Shown here: positions 1-10,575 of the stretch, piece after piece
How positions within the stretch are numbered: position 1 is the stretch's first letter
How the letters are laid out: each line of letters begins with the position of its first letter
Source of the DNA: Caecitellus pseudoparvulus
Lineage: Eukaryota > Bigyra: Bicosoecida
DNA: 64,000 nt
Assembly (NCBI GenBank): GCA_965644315.1
Contig: CBFFRQ010000013.1
Coordinates: forward strand, 310,001 to 374,000
Reading direction: 5' to 3'
Position numbers and translations under genes: made by a program
Notes under the pieces: model-generated
The model's database searches: none
The model's input: the letters and a program-made list of their open reading frames with translations, nothing else
What the model was told of the DNA's origin: nothing

Positions 1-1
1 T

Positions 2-220
2 GAGTATGACGAGCCAGAGGCTGCCGGCAAGCTGGCACGCAAGCGCCTGCGCCGGCTAGGTTTCCTTGATGCAGCGGGGGCGCCTGTCGAGCAGATTACA
101 GGTACTATTCGGCAGGATGTCGTAAAGTATTTGCTCGGTAGGGGATTCAGCATTACCTCCATCAAAGCTGCGCTGGCGGAGGTGGGTTCCGGACCGCCTC
201 GCAGCGCGGAGCCACGGTGA
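2..220 (+). CDS. RecX-like protein, C-terminal fragment (left edge)
   Basis: The window opens inside this gene. Only the last 72 codons and the TGA at 218-220 are present, in the second forward frame. The visible tail carries a basic helix (KLARKRLRRLGFLD) and then YLLGRGFSITSIKAAL, which resembles the RGFS-x-x-x-I-x-x-A-L helix repeated in RecX proteins. RecX family members bind RecA filaments and limit recombination. In eukaryotes the family is known from plants and algae, where it acts in organelles. The N-terminus is missing, so targeting and full domain content cannot be judged. The match rests on one short helical motif; another small helical protein is possible. Confidence 0.5.
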   Translation, partial: EYDEPEAAGKLARKRLRRLGFLDAAGAPVEQITGTIRQDVVKYLLGRGFSITSIKAALAEVGSGPPRSAEPR

Positions 221-382
221 AGTAAGAACTGTCAAAACCAATGCTGCACAGCTCGCCTCCCGTGCCACCAAGTTCTGGGTAGCTTCCAACCTGGGGCTTG
301 TATCAGCCCTTTGCCTTGTGGCGCCGCCCTTGCTTGAGCGGAGTCAGAGCAGTGCTCCATTGAGCATCCACGTTGGTGCCGA

Positions 383-1483
383 ATGAAGTGGCAGTTCACC
401 CCCTTCGGGGAAGACCCACCGCCGGCTTTGCCTGCACAATGGAATTATTTCTACGTAGTCATTGCTTTAGCGCTTGCAACGGTGAGTTGTGGAGAGCAAG
501 CAGGGGAGGGCGGCGCCTGGCGTTTCGCTGGCGTGCCATGAGCCTTACAAAGCTTGCCACACCTCGAATGTGGTCCCCTGACGCCCCCGTCTTGCAGGTG
601 GGAGCATACACAGCCATCCAGTTCATTGAGTCGTTGGTACGGACGCCTGCGTTTTCATCCGCCATGGCCTTCCCGACAAGAAGCTTGCCAACGCTGCCTG
701 CAGGTGGCAACGCAGGAGCGTTTGTCTCGCACAGAAGAGAATCAAAGCAACCTGAATGTGTTTGGCATCCTCGCCGCATCATTTTGCATCGGAGTGAACA
801 GTGTTTGGGTCATGCACTTCATCAACACCAGCGCTGTGCGCCACGGTGTGAAGGTCGAGTACAACCTTGCCGAGACGCTGCTGAGCTTGGTGTTCATCCT
901 GCTCTGCGCCTTTGTGGGCATATCCATCACAGCCTGCCATAAGGATGGCTTGCTTGGCCCCCCCAAAGCCTCCACGTACCACCTCACTCGCCTGCGCATG
1001 CCAGCCCCCGGCGCCTCCATCGTGCAGCACCTGAGCTTCATGTTGGAGCAGGTGCAGGACGCCGTGGGCTGGCGCCTAGCCTTGGGCGGCACCATTCTCG
1101 GGGCAGGTGTCGGGGCCATGCATTACACCGGCGTCAACGCTATCCGAGCCAACTTGGAGTTGTACATGGACCCTGTCTGGATGCTGACCAGCGTCCCCAT
1201 CGCTGCTGTCGGAGGCATGGCCATCATCTGGCTCATGTTCCACATGCACGGGTTCGTGAAGCGCTGCATCGCGGCAGTTATTTTGGGAATTGCAGTTAGC
1301 TTTGTGCACTTCTACGCTTACTTTGCCGGGACGTACTCTGCCCTTCCACGCGACCGCTGGGACCCAGACGCGTTTGCAAAAGAGGTCTTGGTAGAGGCGG
1401 AGCCCGCTGTGGTCGCTGCCACGCTGCTCTCCTCCGTCTTCCGCTTCCTCTTCCTTGGCATAATTTCTGCGGGTGCAGAGTGA
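383..1483 (+). CDS. Stand-alone MHYT-domain seven-helix membrane sensor
   Basis: Three exons (383-481, 598-636, 704-1483) join in frame to 305 residues starting MKWQFTPFGEDPPP. The donors are GTGAGT and GTACGG. The protein has seven hydrophobic helices and the three spaced motifs of the MHYT domain: VMHFINTSAV in helix 2, AMHYTGVNAI in helix 4 and VHFYAYFAG in helix 6. In the family, Met and His residues near the outer membrane face are proposed to bind copper and sense oxygen, CO or NO. In bacteria the domain is usually fused to GGDEF/EAL or kinase domains. Here the domain is the whole protein, with nothing after helix 7. The role is inferred; the domain call is strong. Confidence 0.85.
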
Positions 1484-1538
1484 GTGGCGCCAGACGTACA
1501 CCGCACAATGCATTCCTGGGGGAGCGGGCGCGCTGCGC

Positions 1539-3113
1539 TCACCAAAGGCTTTCGGTGCCGTTCTTCACGAACGTCATGTTGAAAAGCCGCCATCCCACCA
1601 CGTCTTCTGAGTAGGAGTAGGTGTTCCTGTTGAAGCCTGGGTCATTCACGAAGAGAGTGTCCACCGCCTCGTAGCGAGACTGCCCACCGCGCAGCTGGGC
1701 GGTGTCGGCCTCCTCCGCTCCGTCCCATCCAGTGACCAGCACGAAGTGGTGCCCATGCATCACATTTGCAATGACAGGCCTGCCAGACTTGAGCAGCTCG
1801 ATGATGGTGGTCACCGGCAGGTTGTTGGTGGGGTGCATCGCGTCAGACGGCCAAGAAATGTGCTCCGGGTTCACCCTGGGCACCACTGACTCAATGAGGT
1901 CGTTGCCAGAGGTGTACCCGCCGTGCGTCTTCAGCCAGCTGTTTAGGGTGCCGGGGTTGCTGGAGTCGCCCGAAATCTTAATTCCCTTGCCACCAATGGC
2001 CATGGACGTGGAGGACATGAGGCACCCCACCGCGCACACGGTGGTGGAGACGATGATGTCCTTGCCCCACCGAGGGTCGCATTGCTTGTACAGGGGATAG
2101 TAGAAGGGGATCTGGGCGCCAAGAGGTGGAGTCAAGGCTGCGTCCTCGTCAGCGCTGCCGATGGCTGGGTGCACTGCATATGCGATTACGTCGGTGATGG
2201 CGTCATAGGCATACACGGTCGTGTTGTAGAAGGGGTCATTCACGTCGAACTGCAGACAGCAGAGGAGGGCAGTGGCGCTTGCCAGGCTTGCGATCACGGT
2301 GTTGAGGGACTCACGCCGTCGGCAGCCGAGTTCCAGCCCGTCACCAGGACGAAGTGCCCATTGTCGTGCACGTGTGCGATGTAGATCGTGCTCCCCTTTG
2401 CAATCTCCTGGGAAGACAGGAACGGAGCGAGGCTTGCATGGGCGGAGCAAGATGGTGCCTGCATGTCACGCTTGGTCGTACCTTGCGCATGATGGGTAGG
2501 GAAGGCTTGGGGCTCTCCCCTTGCAGCTTGATGCGGGAGGTCAGGCTGTCTGGGGCGTCAAGACGAAGGTTGTTGCAGTCCCCAGCCAAGCAGAGATACC
2601 CTTTATTCTGCTCAAGCCATGTGTTCATCGTGCCCGGGTTCACCAGCTCGCCTGTGCAGGGAACGGCGGGCGATGTGGCTCGGCTGCGTCGCAGGCGTGG
2701 TGCCAGCACAAGCCCACGCGGCTCGCAGCACAGGGCGACGGGCCGGGGCTGCCAATACGCATTGGTGTCTTGCTAGCTATGTCGCAACGTCTGGCACCTC
2801 ATTTCGGCAGACTGGCGCGCTGCCCTCAGCTTCAACGCCGCCCCGGAGCAGCTGGCGCCTAAGTGCAGTGCACTTGCAGCACCTCACCTTCGAGGCGCAC
2901 GCCAAGGCCAGCCAGCGCAGAGCTGACGCTGGACATCGCGCAACCTTCCCCACAGATGGTGCTGCGTTCCCCGTCACCGGGAGTGCCCATCTCATTGGAG
3001 CCCCACCGGGGGTCGCACTGCTTGTACAGAGGTGGATTCCATGCCGCACGGGCCGTGCTGATGGAGCTTGCAGCGATGCAGGCTGCTGCCAGCACAGCAG
3101 CAGCAGTCTTCAT
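1539..3113 (-). CDS. Secreted protein with tandem C39-like cysteine peptidase domains
   Basis: Four exons on the minus strand (3113-2888, 2651-2482, 2407-2315, 2249-1539) join to exactly 400 codons including the stop. The first 23 residues (MKTAAAVLAAACIAASSIST...) form a signal peptide. Two related domains follow. Domain 1 has PLYKQCDPRWG, EGCAMSS (candidate Cys), NPGTMNTWL and GHFVLVTGW (candidate His). Domain 2, all in the last exon, repeats these as PLYKQCDPRWGKD, VGCLMSS, NPGTLNSWL and HHFVLVTGWDG. Domain 1 is split by three introns and domain 2 by none. C39-like peptidase folds are papain-like and cut or bind peptides. Secretion or a lysosomal location is inferred from the signal peptide; activity is not proven. 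Confidence 0.75.
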
Positions 3114-3382
3114 GTTGATACTGGGAAGGGGAGATCGCTGGGGAAAGCTCAACAACGTCGCCAACTGAGTCGCGCCTAGTGTTGAGGATGATTTATCGGC
3201 GGGGTACAAGCGGCTGGCTCGCTACCGGGACCCACCCGCAAGGAGCAATGGCCAGGCAGGCGCCTCACCGCACTTGCTGCAAACAAGACACGTAAAGTTG
3301 CTGACTAGGTCAGTAGGCTGTGACCACAACCTTGTGCGGGCTGTGCATTCCGAAGCAGGATTGGCAAGGCAAGGCGGCACGG

Positions 3383-4640
3383 TCACACAAAAGTGGTGCG
3401 CTCGTTGCACGCGCTTCCCATGAAGCCACGATCACACATGCAGGTGCCTGAGGGTGTGTGGCATGTGCCACGGCCTGAGCAGGGGCGGGCAATGCCTTCC
3501 CCTGCCCCTGCCGTGACAGGCAGCGTGCCCGCTCCGCCGACCCCCCCCGCAACGTCGGCAGCACTGGGGCACGCTTGGTCTTGGCATGCATGCCCAGAGT
3601 ATCCAGGGTCACAGACACACACCATGGTGGCCTCAGCATCGAAGGCGCCAGAGTAGCTGTAACCTGCGGCCTCCACCACCTGCTTCAGTGGCGTGCAGGT
3701 GCCTCTGAAGCTGCAGTCCAACGGGCAGGCATTGCGCTGGCATGAGTCGCCAGTAAAGCCGACATCACATGTGCATGTGCCATGCACGCGATCACAAGCC
3801 CCACGGTTTGAGCACTCGGCATACTGGTGGGCCGAGCCAGGCTGCGAGGGGGTGAACGATACTCCGCTGTTCTGGGAGACGTTGAACACATAGTGGTCGC
3901 CTGCTGCAACATCTTCATCTGCATCAGTGCCGGGCAGGTCCATGTAGATGTAGACCCCAACTCCCTCACCCTTGCTCTGTAGTTCTACGGCCGAGCCAGA
4001 GCCGACGCCGACCCCGTTTCCCGCTGTGGTGAGGGTTATGGGCGGCAAGTAGAACTGCTGATCATGAAGCTTGTACTTGATCAGAGCATCCGAAACGCCT
4101 GATCCAGTGGTGCTGGTGGAGACGACTTCCAGGTCCACTCCAATGTCACGGCGCCCTTGCGGTGAGTTCACAACGAGGACATGCAGCTTGGCTTCCGATG
4201 ACGCAGCTGCCGGGGTGAAACGAATGCTTGATGGGAGGGAAAAATCATCCTCGTGCACTGTTGTAGTGGACAGTGACGTGGTGACACGGCCATAAGGGCA
4301 TACCTGCAGATTCAGGGGCGAAACGCGGGTGCCAAGTCAGTGAACCCGAAACGCACGGCAGGCGCCATCACCCCCCCACGTACTTTGAGAGAGCAGTCTG
4401 CCCCTGTGTACGCCTCTCTTTCCCCAGATTTAGTCCCAATTCTGCTGAAGCAGTCACACCGGTCCACTGCATTGCACAGCCCTGTGTCAGGGAGGCAGCG
4501 GAAGATGCTCAGGCGGTCTGAGCTCGGCCTGAAGCAGGCTGGCAGGTCTCACCGTGCCCTGAGCATGCGTTTGGGCACGCTGCTTGCACGGCAGCGAATG
4601 CCAGCGAGGCGATCAGCACGAGGGTGGCTGTCGCGTGCAT
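3383..4640 (-). CDS. Secreted EGF/tenascin-type repeat protein
   Basis: Exons 4640-4553, 4481-4384 and 4303-3383 join in frame to 368 residues. A signal peptide (MHATATLVLIASLAFAAVQA) is followed by a Cys-rich unit beginning CPNACSGHGLC and ending GADCSLKVCPYG. A region of about 130 residues without Cys, probably a beta-sandwich, comes next. Three EGF-like modules close the protein: CSNRGACDRVHGTCTCDVGF, a CPLDCSFRGTC module and CSGRGTCHTPSGTCMCDRGF. This order of CSGHG and GADCS-CP-G signatures is common in secreted or cell-surface proteins of stramenopiles and other protists. No transmembrane segment is visible, so the product is probably secreted. Its binding partner is unknown. Confidence 0.75.
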
Positions 4641-4848
4641 GACTGAGGAACTGCCAGGTGTGTGAGAGCAGCCGCGGTGTGCCGGACCAAGGCGTGGCGG
4701 CCAAACCAACAACAACAGCTTGCAGGCCCAGGCAAGATTCGAATGGGGGGTAGTTCAGTGCATGAATGGATTGAGAAGACAACGCATATGATGAAGGGCG
4801 CAGGTTTACCTGCAGCATACTGGAGTGAAGGGGGGCGGCGCTGACAGC

Positions 4849-6286
4849 TTACACGAGCTCGACAAAAAGCGTGCCTGGAGCTTTGCCACCTCCAGCAGCA
4901 GCTCGTCCGGCATAGCCAGCGTCTGGGTGGCCGAACACGACGCTACGCTTCTTGAAGTGTTCACGGATAGCATCGTGCGACAGATGCGAACCCTGGCAGC
5001 CACCTGCCAGTATGTGGGAGAGGCTGGGCGTGGCGTCAGCCAAAGCAGCCACCGCGCGCACAGACACGCCGTCACACTGCGCGACGTCGAGGACCTCCAG
5101 ACGCCTGCATGAGGACAGCGATGCAATGCTGGCATCCGTGGCTGCCGTCGCGTTCAGCCGCAGGGAGCGGAGCTCGGGGCAGCTGAAGGCGACCGCCTGC
5201 ACCGTGTGCCGCCCCAAGCCGTCTGCTCCCGACACGTCAAGGTGCCGCAAGCCTCGGAGAGTGGACACTGCCGCGGCGAACTTGGCGTCTGACAAAGCCA
5301 CCTGCCCTTGCACAGCAAGGCTCTGCAAGCCACCGCAGCCGCCCACCAGCGCGGCAAAGTGCTCATCCTTCACCTCCTCACTGCCCAGCATCACATCGTC
5401 GGACGACACGTCCAGCTCCAGCAGCTGAGGCGCGTGCGCTGCCAGGGCAACAAGCACCTGCCCCGTGCATGCTTTGGTGCCTCGCAAGTGCAGGTGGCGA
5501 AGGCGCTGCCTGGAGCAGGCCAGCAGCTCTGCCACTGCTGTAGCGGAGATGTTGTAGCAGCCGGTCAAGTTCAGCTCGAGCAGGGATGGAGCAGCCTGTG
5601 CGATGAGGCGCAGCGAGGCATCAGTCATGAGCCTGACATCTCGAAGAGACAAGAATCTGAGGTTTTGTGCTGCTGGGATGATGCGGGCCAGGTCAGCGTC
5701 TGTGAGCTGCACCACTCCGCCAAGGTTCAGCCTGCGCAGGACGCGAGTCCCTGCAACGAGCGACTGGACTGTCGAGCCGTCCACGGCGCTGGAGCCCCCC
5801 AAATCCAGGCTCTGCAGCTTAGGGAGGGGTGCATCCACGATGTGGGCCTCGGGGAACTCTGCGGGCGGGGCAAACGCGGAGCATGACGGGGTGTGACGTG
5901 AAGAATTCGCCCATCGCCGCAGCTCACCCCTGTCGTCCAGGTGTGGCACCGCGAGGCGCAGCTTTCGCAGCACCTCGGCGTGCACAGGCACGCTGGCCAG
6001 TGCCGATATGCCGGGGGTGTGCGCAGCTGCTCGAGACAGGTCCAACTGCGCGGGGAGGGCAGGTGCGGAAGAGGTGCGGGCAGCGGCGTTTCTCCCAAAT
6101 CCGCACCAAGGGACACAGCCCAACATGGCCAGGGCGAGCGGAGCCGCCACTCACACTCGTCCACATGCTCTTGGAGTTCAGTAGATAGAACCAGCGGGTG
6201 CAAACCCCGCTGTGGCGCGTGCGGTCCACCAGCCCCAAGAATGAGAGCAAGTGGGAGAGCAAGTCATCGCCCAAAGCGCTAAACAT
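4849..6286 (-). CDS. F-box / leucine-rich-repeat protein
   Basis: The F-box lies in an exon ending at 6155 (ALGDDLLSHLLSFLGLVDR, then VCTRWFYLLNSKSMW). It is followed by exons 6045-5928 and 5858-4849. The last exon encodes about ten leucine-rich repeats of the cysteine-containing type, such as LLELNLTGCYNISATAVAEL and LRHLDVSGADGLGRHTVQA. Such proteins are substrate adaptors of SCF ubiquitin ligases: the F-box binds Skp1 and the repeats hold the target. The start given is a conservative internal ATG. The frame stays open to 6478 and further 5' exons are likely; a coding-looking segment VFQGLRWRTLAQALT lies near 6430-6475. The target protein cannot be predicted. Confidence 0.75.
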
Positions 6287-6799
6287 GCACTGGCAGCAAG
6301 GGTTCCACATGCCCACGCGGGAGCCCAAGCGCTGGCATCCCGTGAAAGTGCTGGGGTGGTGGTGATGGCCGCAGTGCGTGCAAGCCTGGCTGGCTGTCGC
6401 CTGACCTTGGGCTGCAGCCGTGCCTACGTCAGCGCCTGCGCCAGCGTGCGCCAGCGCAGTCCCTGGAAGACCTGGCATGGCGGTTTAGGGTGGGAGGTGA
6501 GACGGTGGAGCAAGGCGTGCCCTTCATGTAGTTTTCACGCGTCGTCTGCGTGGCAAAAGTGCGCCAGGTGAAGGAGCAGCTTCATGCTACTGGCGATGGA
6601 GGGGGGGCACACCGCGAAGCGGAGGGGGGGTACCATGCAACAAAGCAAGCCAAACGCTACGCCCGAAGCAAACAACGGCCTACTGGCGAACAAGTGGTGA
6701 ACTAGGTGCAGCCGAGATTTCTCTCAACTGCGCAGGTACTGCACTCCAGCCGTGCGACAGCTGCTGCCTTTGCAGCTGCTCGAGGCTGCGGAAATCGCA
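6287..6799. other. Head-to-head spacer between F-box gene and WDR75
   Basis: This stretch separates the F-box gene (minus) from WDR75 (plus). Its left part probably holds unresolved 5' exons of the F-box gene. The right part is the WDR75 leader and contains GCGGAAAT at 6788-6795, a few bases before the WDR75 start codon. No other gene is seen. Confidence 0.4.
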
Positions 6800-9697
6800 A
6801 TGGCAGAACATGGCAGCGTGTCGGGAATCGGCCACCTGGCTCGATGTGGGGGGCAAGACATTGCGGCCCGCCCACTTTTTGTGGCGGCAGAGGGCAGGTA
6901 AGCCCCTCCACCATGCATCTGTGACGTTGACAGCCTACTCACCTCGCTGGCCGCTCGTCCCTGCCGCAGGTTGCTGCTGGTGCCCAGCGGCGCAGATGTT
7001 GCCATCTATGCCCTGCCCACTGCCACACGTGTGGGCACATTGACTGGGCACTCGCACAGTGTGACAGGGGTCGTGGCTGGACATGATGCCCGCCACGTCC
7101 TCACCTGCAGCCTGGACGGCAGCGTCAAGCGGTGGGACCTCATCGCAGGCACGGAGGTGGCCACCTTCTCTGCCGGCGCCCCCATCACCCACATGCAGCC
7201 AGGAGGCGATGGCGCAGTGATCCTCGCAACCTGCGCCTCGGCCAGTTTGTATGAGGGCATTCTGGGGCAGGAAGTGCAGGTGGTGGTGTCAGGGCGTGTC
7301 CCTCGCTTGCCGGCGTTCAACCTGCAGCGGCTGGCGCTGGAGCCAGGCGCCGAGCCGTCCACCCTGCACACTGGATCTGGGGTGTGCACTGCGTCGGCAG
7401 CACTGCCCAGCGGGCAGGTCTGCGCCTTTGCCTTCCGCAAGCAGGTGCTGCTGTGGGATGCGCAGCAGGGCACACTGGCCGCCCTCACGCACAGCAAGCC
7501 GCTGACGGCGCTGTCCCTGTGCCCCACGCGGGGGGACGTCGTGGCAGGGGACATCGAAGGGCAAATTTGGACGTGGCCAGGTGTCGCAGTGCCTGGTGAG
7601 GCGCTGCATGTGGCCGTGAAGCCCACTGGCTCCCATTGGCATGCCACGGCCGCGCTGTCAGTGCATTGCACGGAGGATGGCGGGTACACGTTGTCTGGCG
7701 GCGCGGAGGGTGTCATCGTCATTGAACAAGCCACAACAGGCTCCAAGTCGTTCGTGCCACGCCTGGGAGCGGCCGTGTGCCAGGTCACCTGCGCCACCAC
7801 GGCGCCAAGCTCAGCTGACGAGGCGCCGGCAGGCGGAGCGGCCCAGCTGTACTACATCGCCGCCCTGGCAGATAACACAGTGGTGGTCATGGAGGCCTCC
7901 TCCCACAAGGTCACTGGTACCCTGCGGCACATGCCCACCGGCCAGCAACATGCGCTGGCGTGGCGAGCCCCAGAGCCAGCCGCCGCCGTCGGCCTGGGCG
8001 GCCTGACAGACGACAAGGCGGATGCAGTGGCCGCGGCGCCCCTGGCACACCACCCTCTGACGGGCGGCTTCATGGTGCCGGCTGCTTCGGGCAGTGGCCA
8101 CATGCAGGTGTACGCGGCGCAGGCCGGCTCTCCCAGCGCCGGCACCTTCCGCCACTCCTTCCGCGTCACGGCGCGCAACGTCATCTCCGCCAACGAACAC
8201 ACTGCCCCCTGCACCACCCTCGTCACACACAGCGTCGCAGCGCCGGACGGGTCGGGACTCATGACTGCCGAGTGCCCCACGCGGGCCGGTCGGCGGGTGG
8301 GCCCACACACCCTGCGCTTCTTTGGGTACGTGCCAGGGTCTGGGGAGGAGGGCAGCGCTCCCAGCAGGTACGCTCTGGAGACGTACGTGGACATGCCCAT
8401 TACGGACACGGGCTTGGCCCACGTCGCCTGGCGCCCCAGTGCGGAGCATCCCATGGTGGCCACGGCTGCGCCACGCCGCACCTTCCGGCTGTGGGACCGC
8501 GTCCCTGCCAAGGCGGCCACTGGTAGCCACCTGGGGGACGCGGGGCGCGTGGGGGGCACCAAGCGCCCCCGCTCCGGCGCGCCAGCCACGGGCACCAAGT
8601 GCATTTGGCGGTGCCGGTCCGTGGGCTTCTTCCGCGACGCGCCCATCGGCGCCATGGCATTCTCAGGGGACGGCAGCCTGCTGGCTGTGTCCTCGGGCCG
8701 CCTTGTGCCCCTGTGGTGCCCCCTCACTAACGCCCTCAAGGGCCTGCTGACACACGCCACGCCCGGTGCAGCACAGGGCTCCGACGGGGAGGCCACACCC
8801 GTGCACGCGCTGGCGTGGATGGGGCAGTCCCCTCGCCTCCTCACCGCCTCCGCCGGCCACACGACCCTGTGGGATGTCGTGACGTGCCAGGCGCTGTGGA
8901 CGTACGCAGCCCGCACCGTGGCCGTGGCGCCCGTGTCCCTGCTGCCTTCCCAGGGAGGAGGGGACGGCGTCGTGGCTCTCGTGCGCACCCGGCGCAGCCA
9001 GCTGCAGGCTGCCCAGGCCGCCCTGGACACACCCGACCTGCCCAGCCACGAGGCACTGCTGCCGCGAGCCTTGCACAGCAAGCGGGGTGGCGGCACGGGG
9101 GGGGCGCCTGAGCTGGACGTGCCCAGCACAGTGCAGCACCTGGTCGTGTGGACGGGCACGTCGGCGGTCCCCGCTGTCCTGGTGGCCCTGCCCAGCTCAG
9201 TGCCGCCCGTCACGCACATCCTGCCCCTCAAGGGCACGTTGGGCGTGGTCATGCTGCAGTGCACCGGTGGCTCGGTGTGGGAGGCCCACCTGGACCAGTC
9301 TACCGCGCCCCCCGCACAACACGACGCCGAGGCAGTGGCAGCCCGCGTCTTGCCGGCGGCTGCCGCGGCGTCTGCCAAGACAGACGCAGAGGTGGTGGTC
9401 ACGCCTCCTGCCGCCAGCGCAGCCTTGCCCGGAGCTGGGCAGGAGCTGGGCGCCCTGCACACTCTGCCGGCACTGGCGCAGCTGGTGCCGTTCCTGCTCA
9501 AGGCTACCCTGACCCCTGCAAGGGTGTCTCCGGAAGGGGCCAAGCGCCCCGCATTCGAAGGCGCAGTGGAGGGGTCGGTGGAGGTGGGGCCCGCCACGAC
9601 CAGCCAGCAAGCCAGCCTCGCGAAGACGCTGAGGCGTCTGGGCAAGACTGCCGCAGCACAGCCAACGCCGCTGGCGATTTTCACCAACCACACCTAG
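6800..9697 (+). CDS. WDR75: WDR75/UTP17-like WD-repeat ribosome biogenesis protein
   Basis: Exon 1 (6800-6897) encodes MAEHGSVSGIGHLARCGGQD and a few more residues. It joins exon 2 (6970-9697) across a 72-base intron with donor GTAAGC, giving 941 residues. The N-terminal half starts with a WD repeat (LTGHSHSVTGVVAG, then LTCSLDGSVKRWDLIAGTEV) typical of WDR75/Nan1 (UTP17). Further repeats follow near residues 150-220 (LLWDAQQGTLAALTHSKPLT) and 480-650 (FRLWDRV, TLWDVVTCQALWTYA). The length fits the family's usual 830-940 residues. UTP17 belongs to the UTP-A/t-UTP complex, which promotes pre-rRNA transcription and small-subunit processing in the nucleolus. Orthology is inferred from architecture and the first repeats; another double-propeller WD protein remains possible. 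Confidence 0.7.
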
Positions 9698-9743
9698 CCG
9701 GGGCCCGTAGGCAGCTGGAATGCATGCATGCAGCAAGCACCCT

Positions 9744-10520
9744 TCACCGCTTGTGCTTGTGTTTCTTCTTCTTCTTGCCCCGGGCACTGGATGGAGGGGT
9801 GTCCCTGCCGCCCCTTGGCTTCGGAGAGGCCGCGTGTGGTCCAGGTGTGCGGGGAGACGCTCGGCGGGGGGAGGTCGCGCTCGTCCCAGCAAGGTGTGCG
9901 CCAGCCTGCTCCTGCAGCGCCTCGGTGAATGCCCGTGTCGCGGGTGCAGCCCTCTGCCCTTTGGCGGCACAAAAAGCGGAGGCGGTGAAGTACCCTGCGG
10001 CCCGCTGGGCGTCTTCTGCTGCACAGAGCACGGCAGTGGTGCTCAGTGGCGCTGTCGGCGTCACACGGCACTGCGCAACAGGGGGCTCTTGCCCTGCCTC
10101 CACCTGCATGGACTGCACTCTGGGAACCAGCGTCCCGAGCAAGGCAGAGGCTCTGGAGGCTTGTGAAATGGCAATGCGTCTCTCCTTCGCAAATGCTTTT
10201 GCCCTGGCAGCCTGTAGCCTCTCCTGGAGGTCAGGAAACCCCCGCGTTACGGCTGCGTTTCCCGGCAAACCCACCGAGGCGAGCTCTCCTGGACTGCGCA
10301 AAGGGGGCATACTGTCCAGACTGGCCTTCACTTCGTCCACCACTCGAAGCGACTGCTTCAGCAGCGGGACATGCTGCATTGCCGCCCCTTCCTGGAGTGC
10401 AGTCGTGCACAGAGAGGCCACCGAACGCAGCGAGTGGTCTCTGCCCAAGGCACGTGCCAGCAAGCCTCCCACTGCTGTGCCACGAGCCGCAAGGGAGGCC
10501 CTTGAGGCACGTAAGGTCAT
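9744..10520 (-). CDS. Hypothetical protein with Lys/His-rich tail
   Basis: An uninterrupted frame of 258 codons starts MTLRASRASLAARG and ends in the strongly basic tail GKKKKKHKHKR. The middle is Ala-rich and helical (FPDLQERLQAARAKAFAKER, with QASRASALLGTLVPRVQSMQ downstream). The tail resembles nuclear or nucleolar localisation signals, so a nuclear protein is a guess. I do not recognise the family. Its stop lies 46 bases from the stop of WDR75, a tail-to-tail arrangement. The start may be an internal Met, because the neighbouring unrecognised frame ends only 55 bases upstream on the same strand and the two could be parts of one spliced gene. Confidence 0.45.
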   Translation of the reverse strand: MTLRASRASLAARGTAVGGLLARALGRDHSLRSVASLCTTALQEGAAMQHVPLLKQSLRVVDEVKASLDSMPPLRSPGELASVGLPGNAAVTRGFPDLQERLQAARAKAFAKERRIAISQASRASALLGTLVPRVQSMQVEAGQEPPVAQCRVTPTAPLSTTAVLCAAEDAQRAAGYFTASAFCAAKGQRAAPATRAFTEALQEQAGAHLAGTSATSPRRASPRTPGPHAASPKPRGGRDTPPSSARGKKKKKHKHKR

Positions 10521-10575
10521 GAAGCATCATGGGTGCCCCGGATTTCGATCCGCCTTGGGCTTTGGATGTGCCTGT

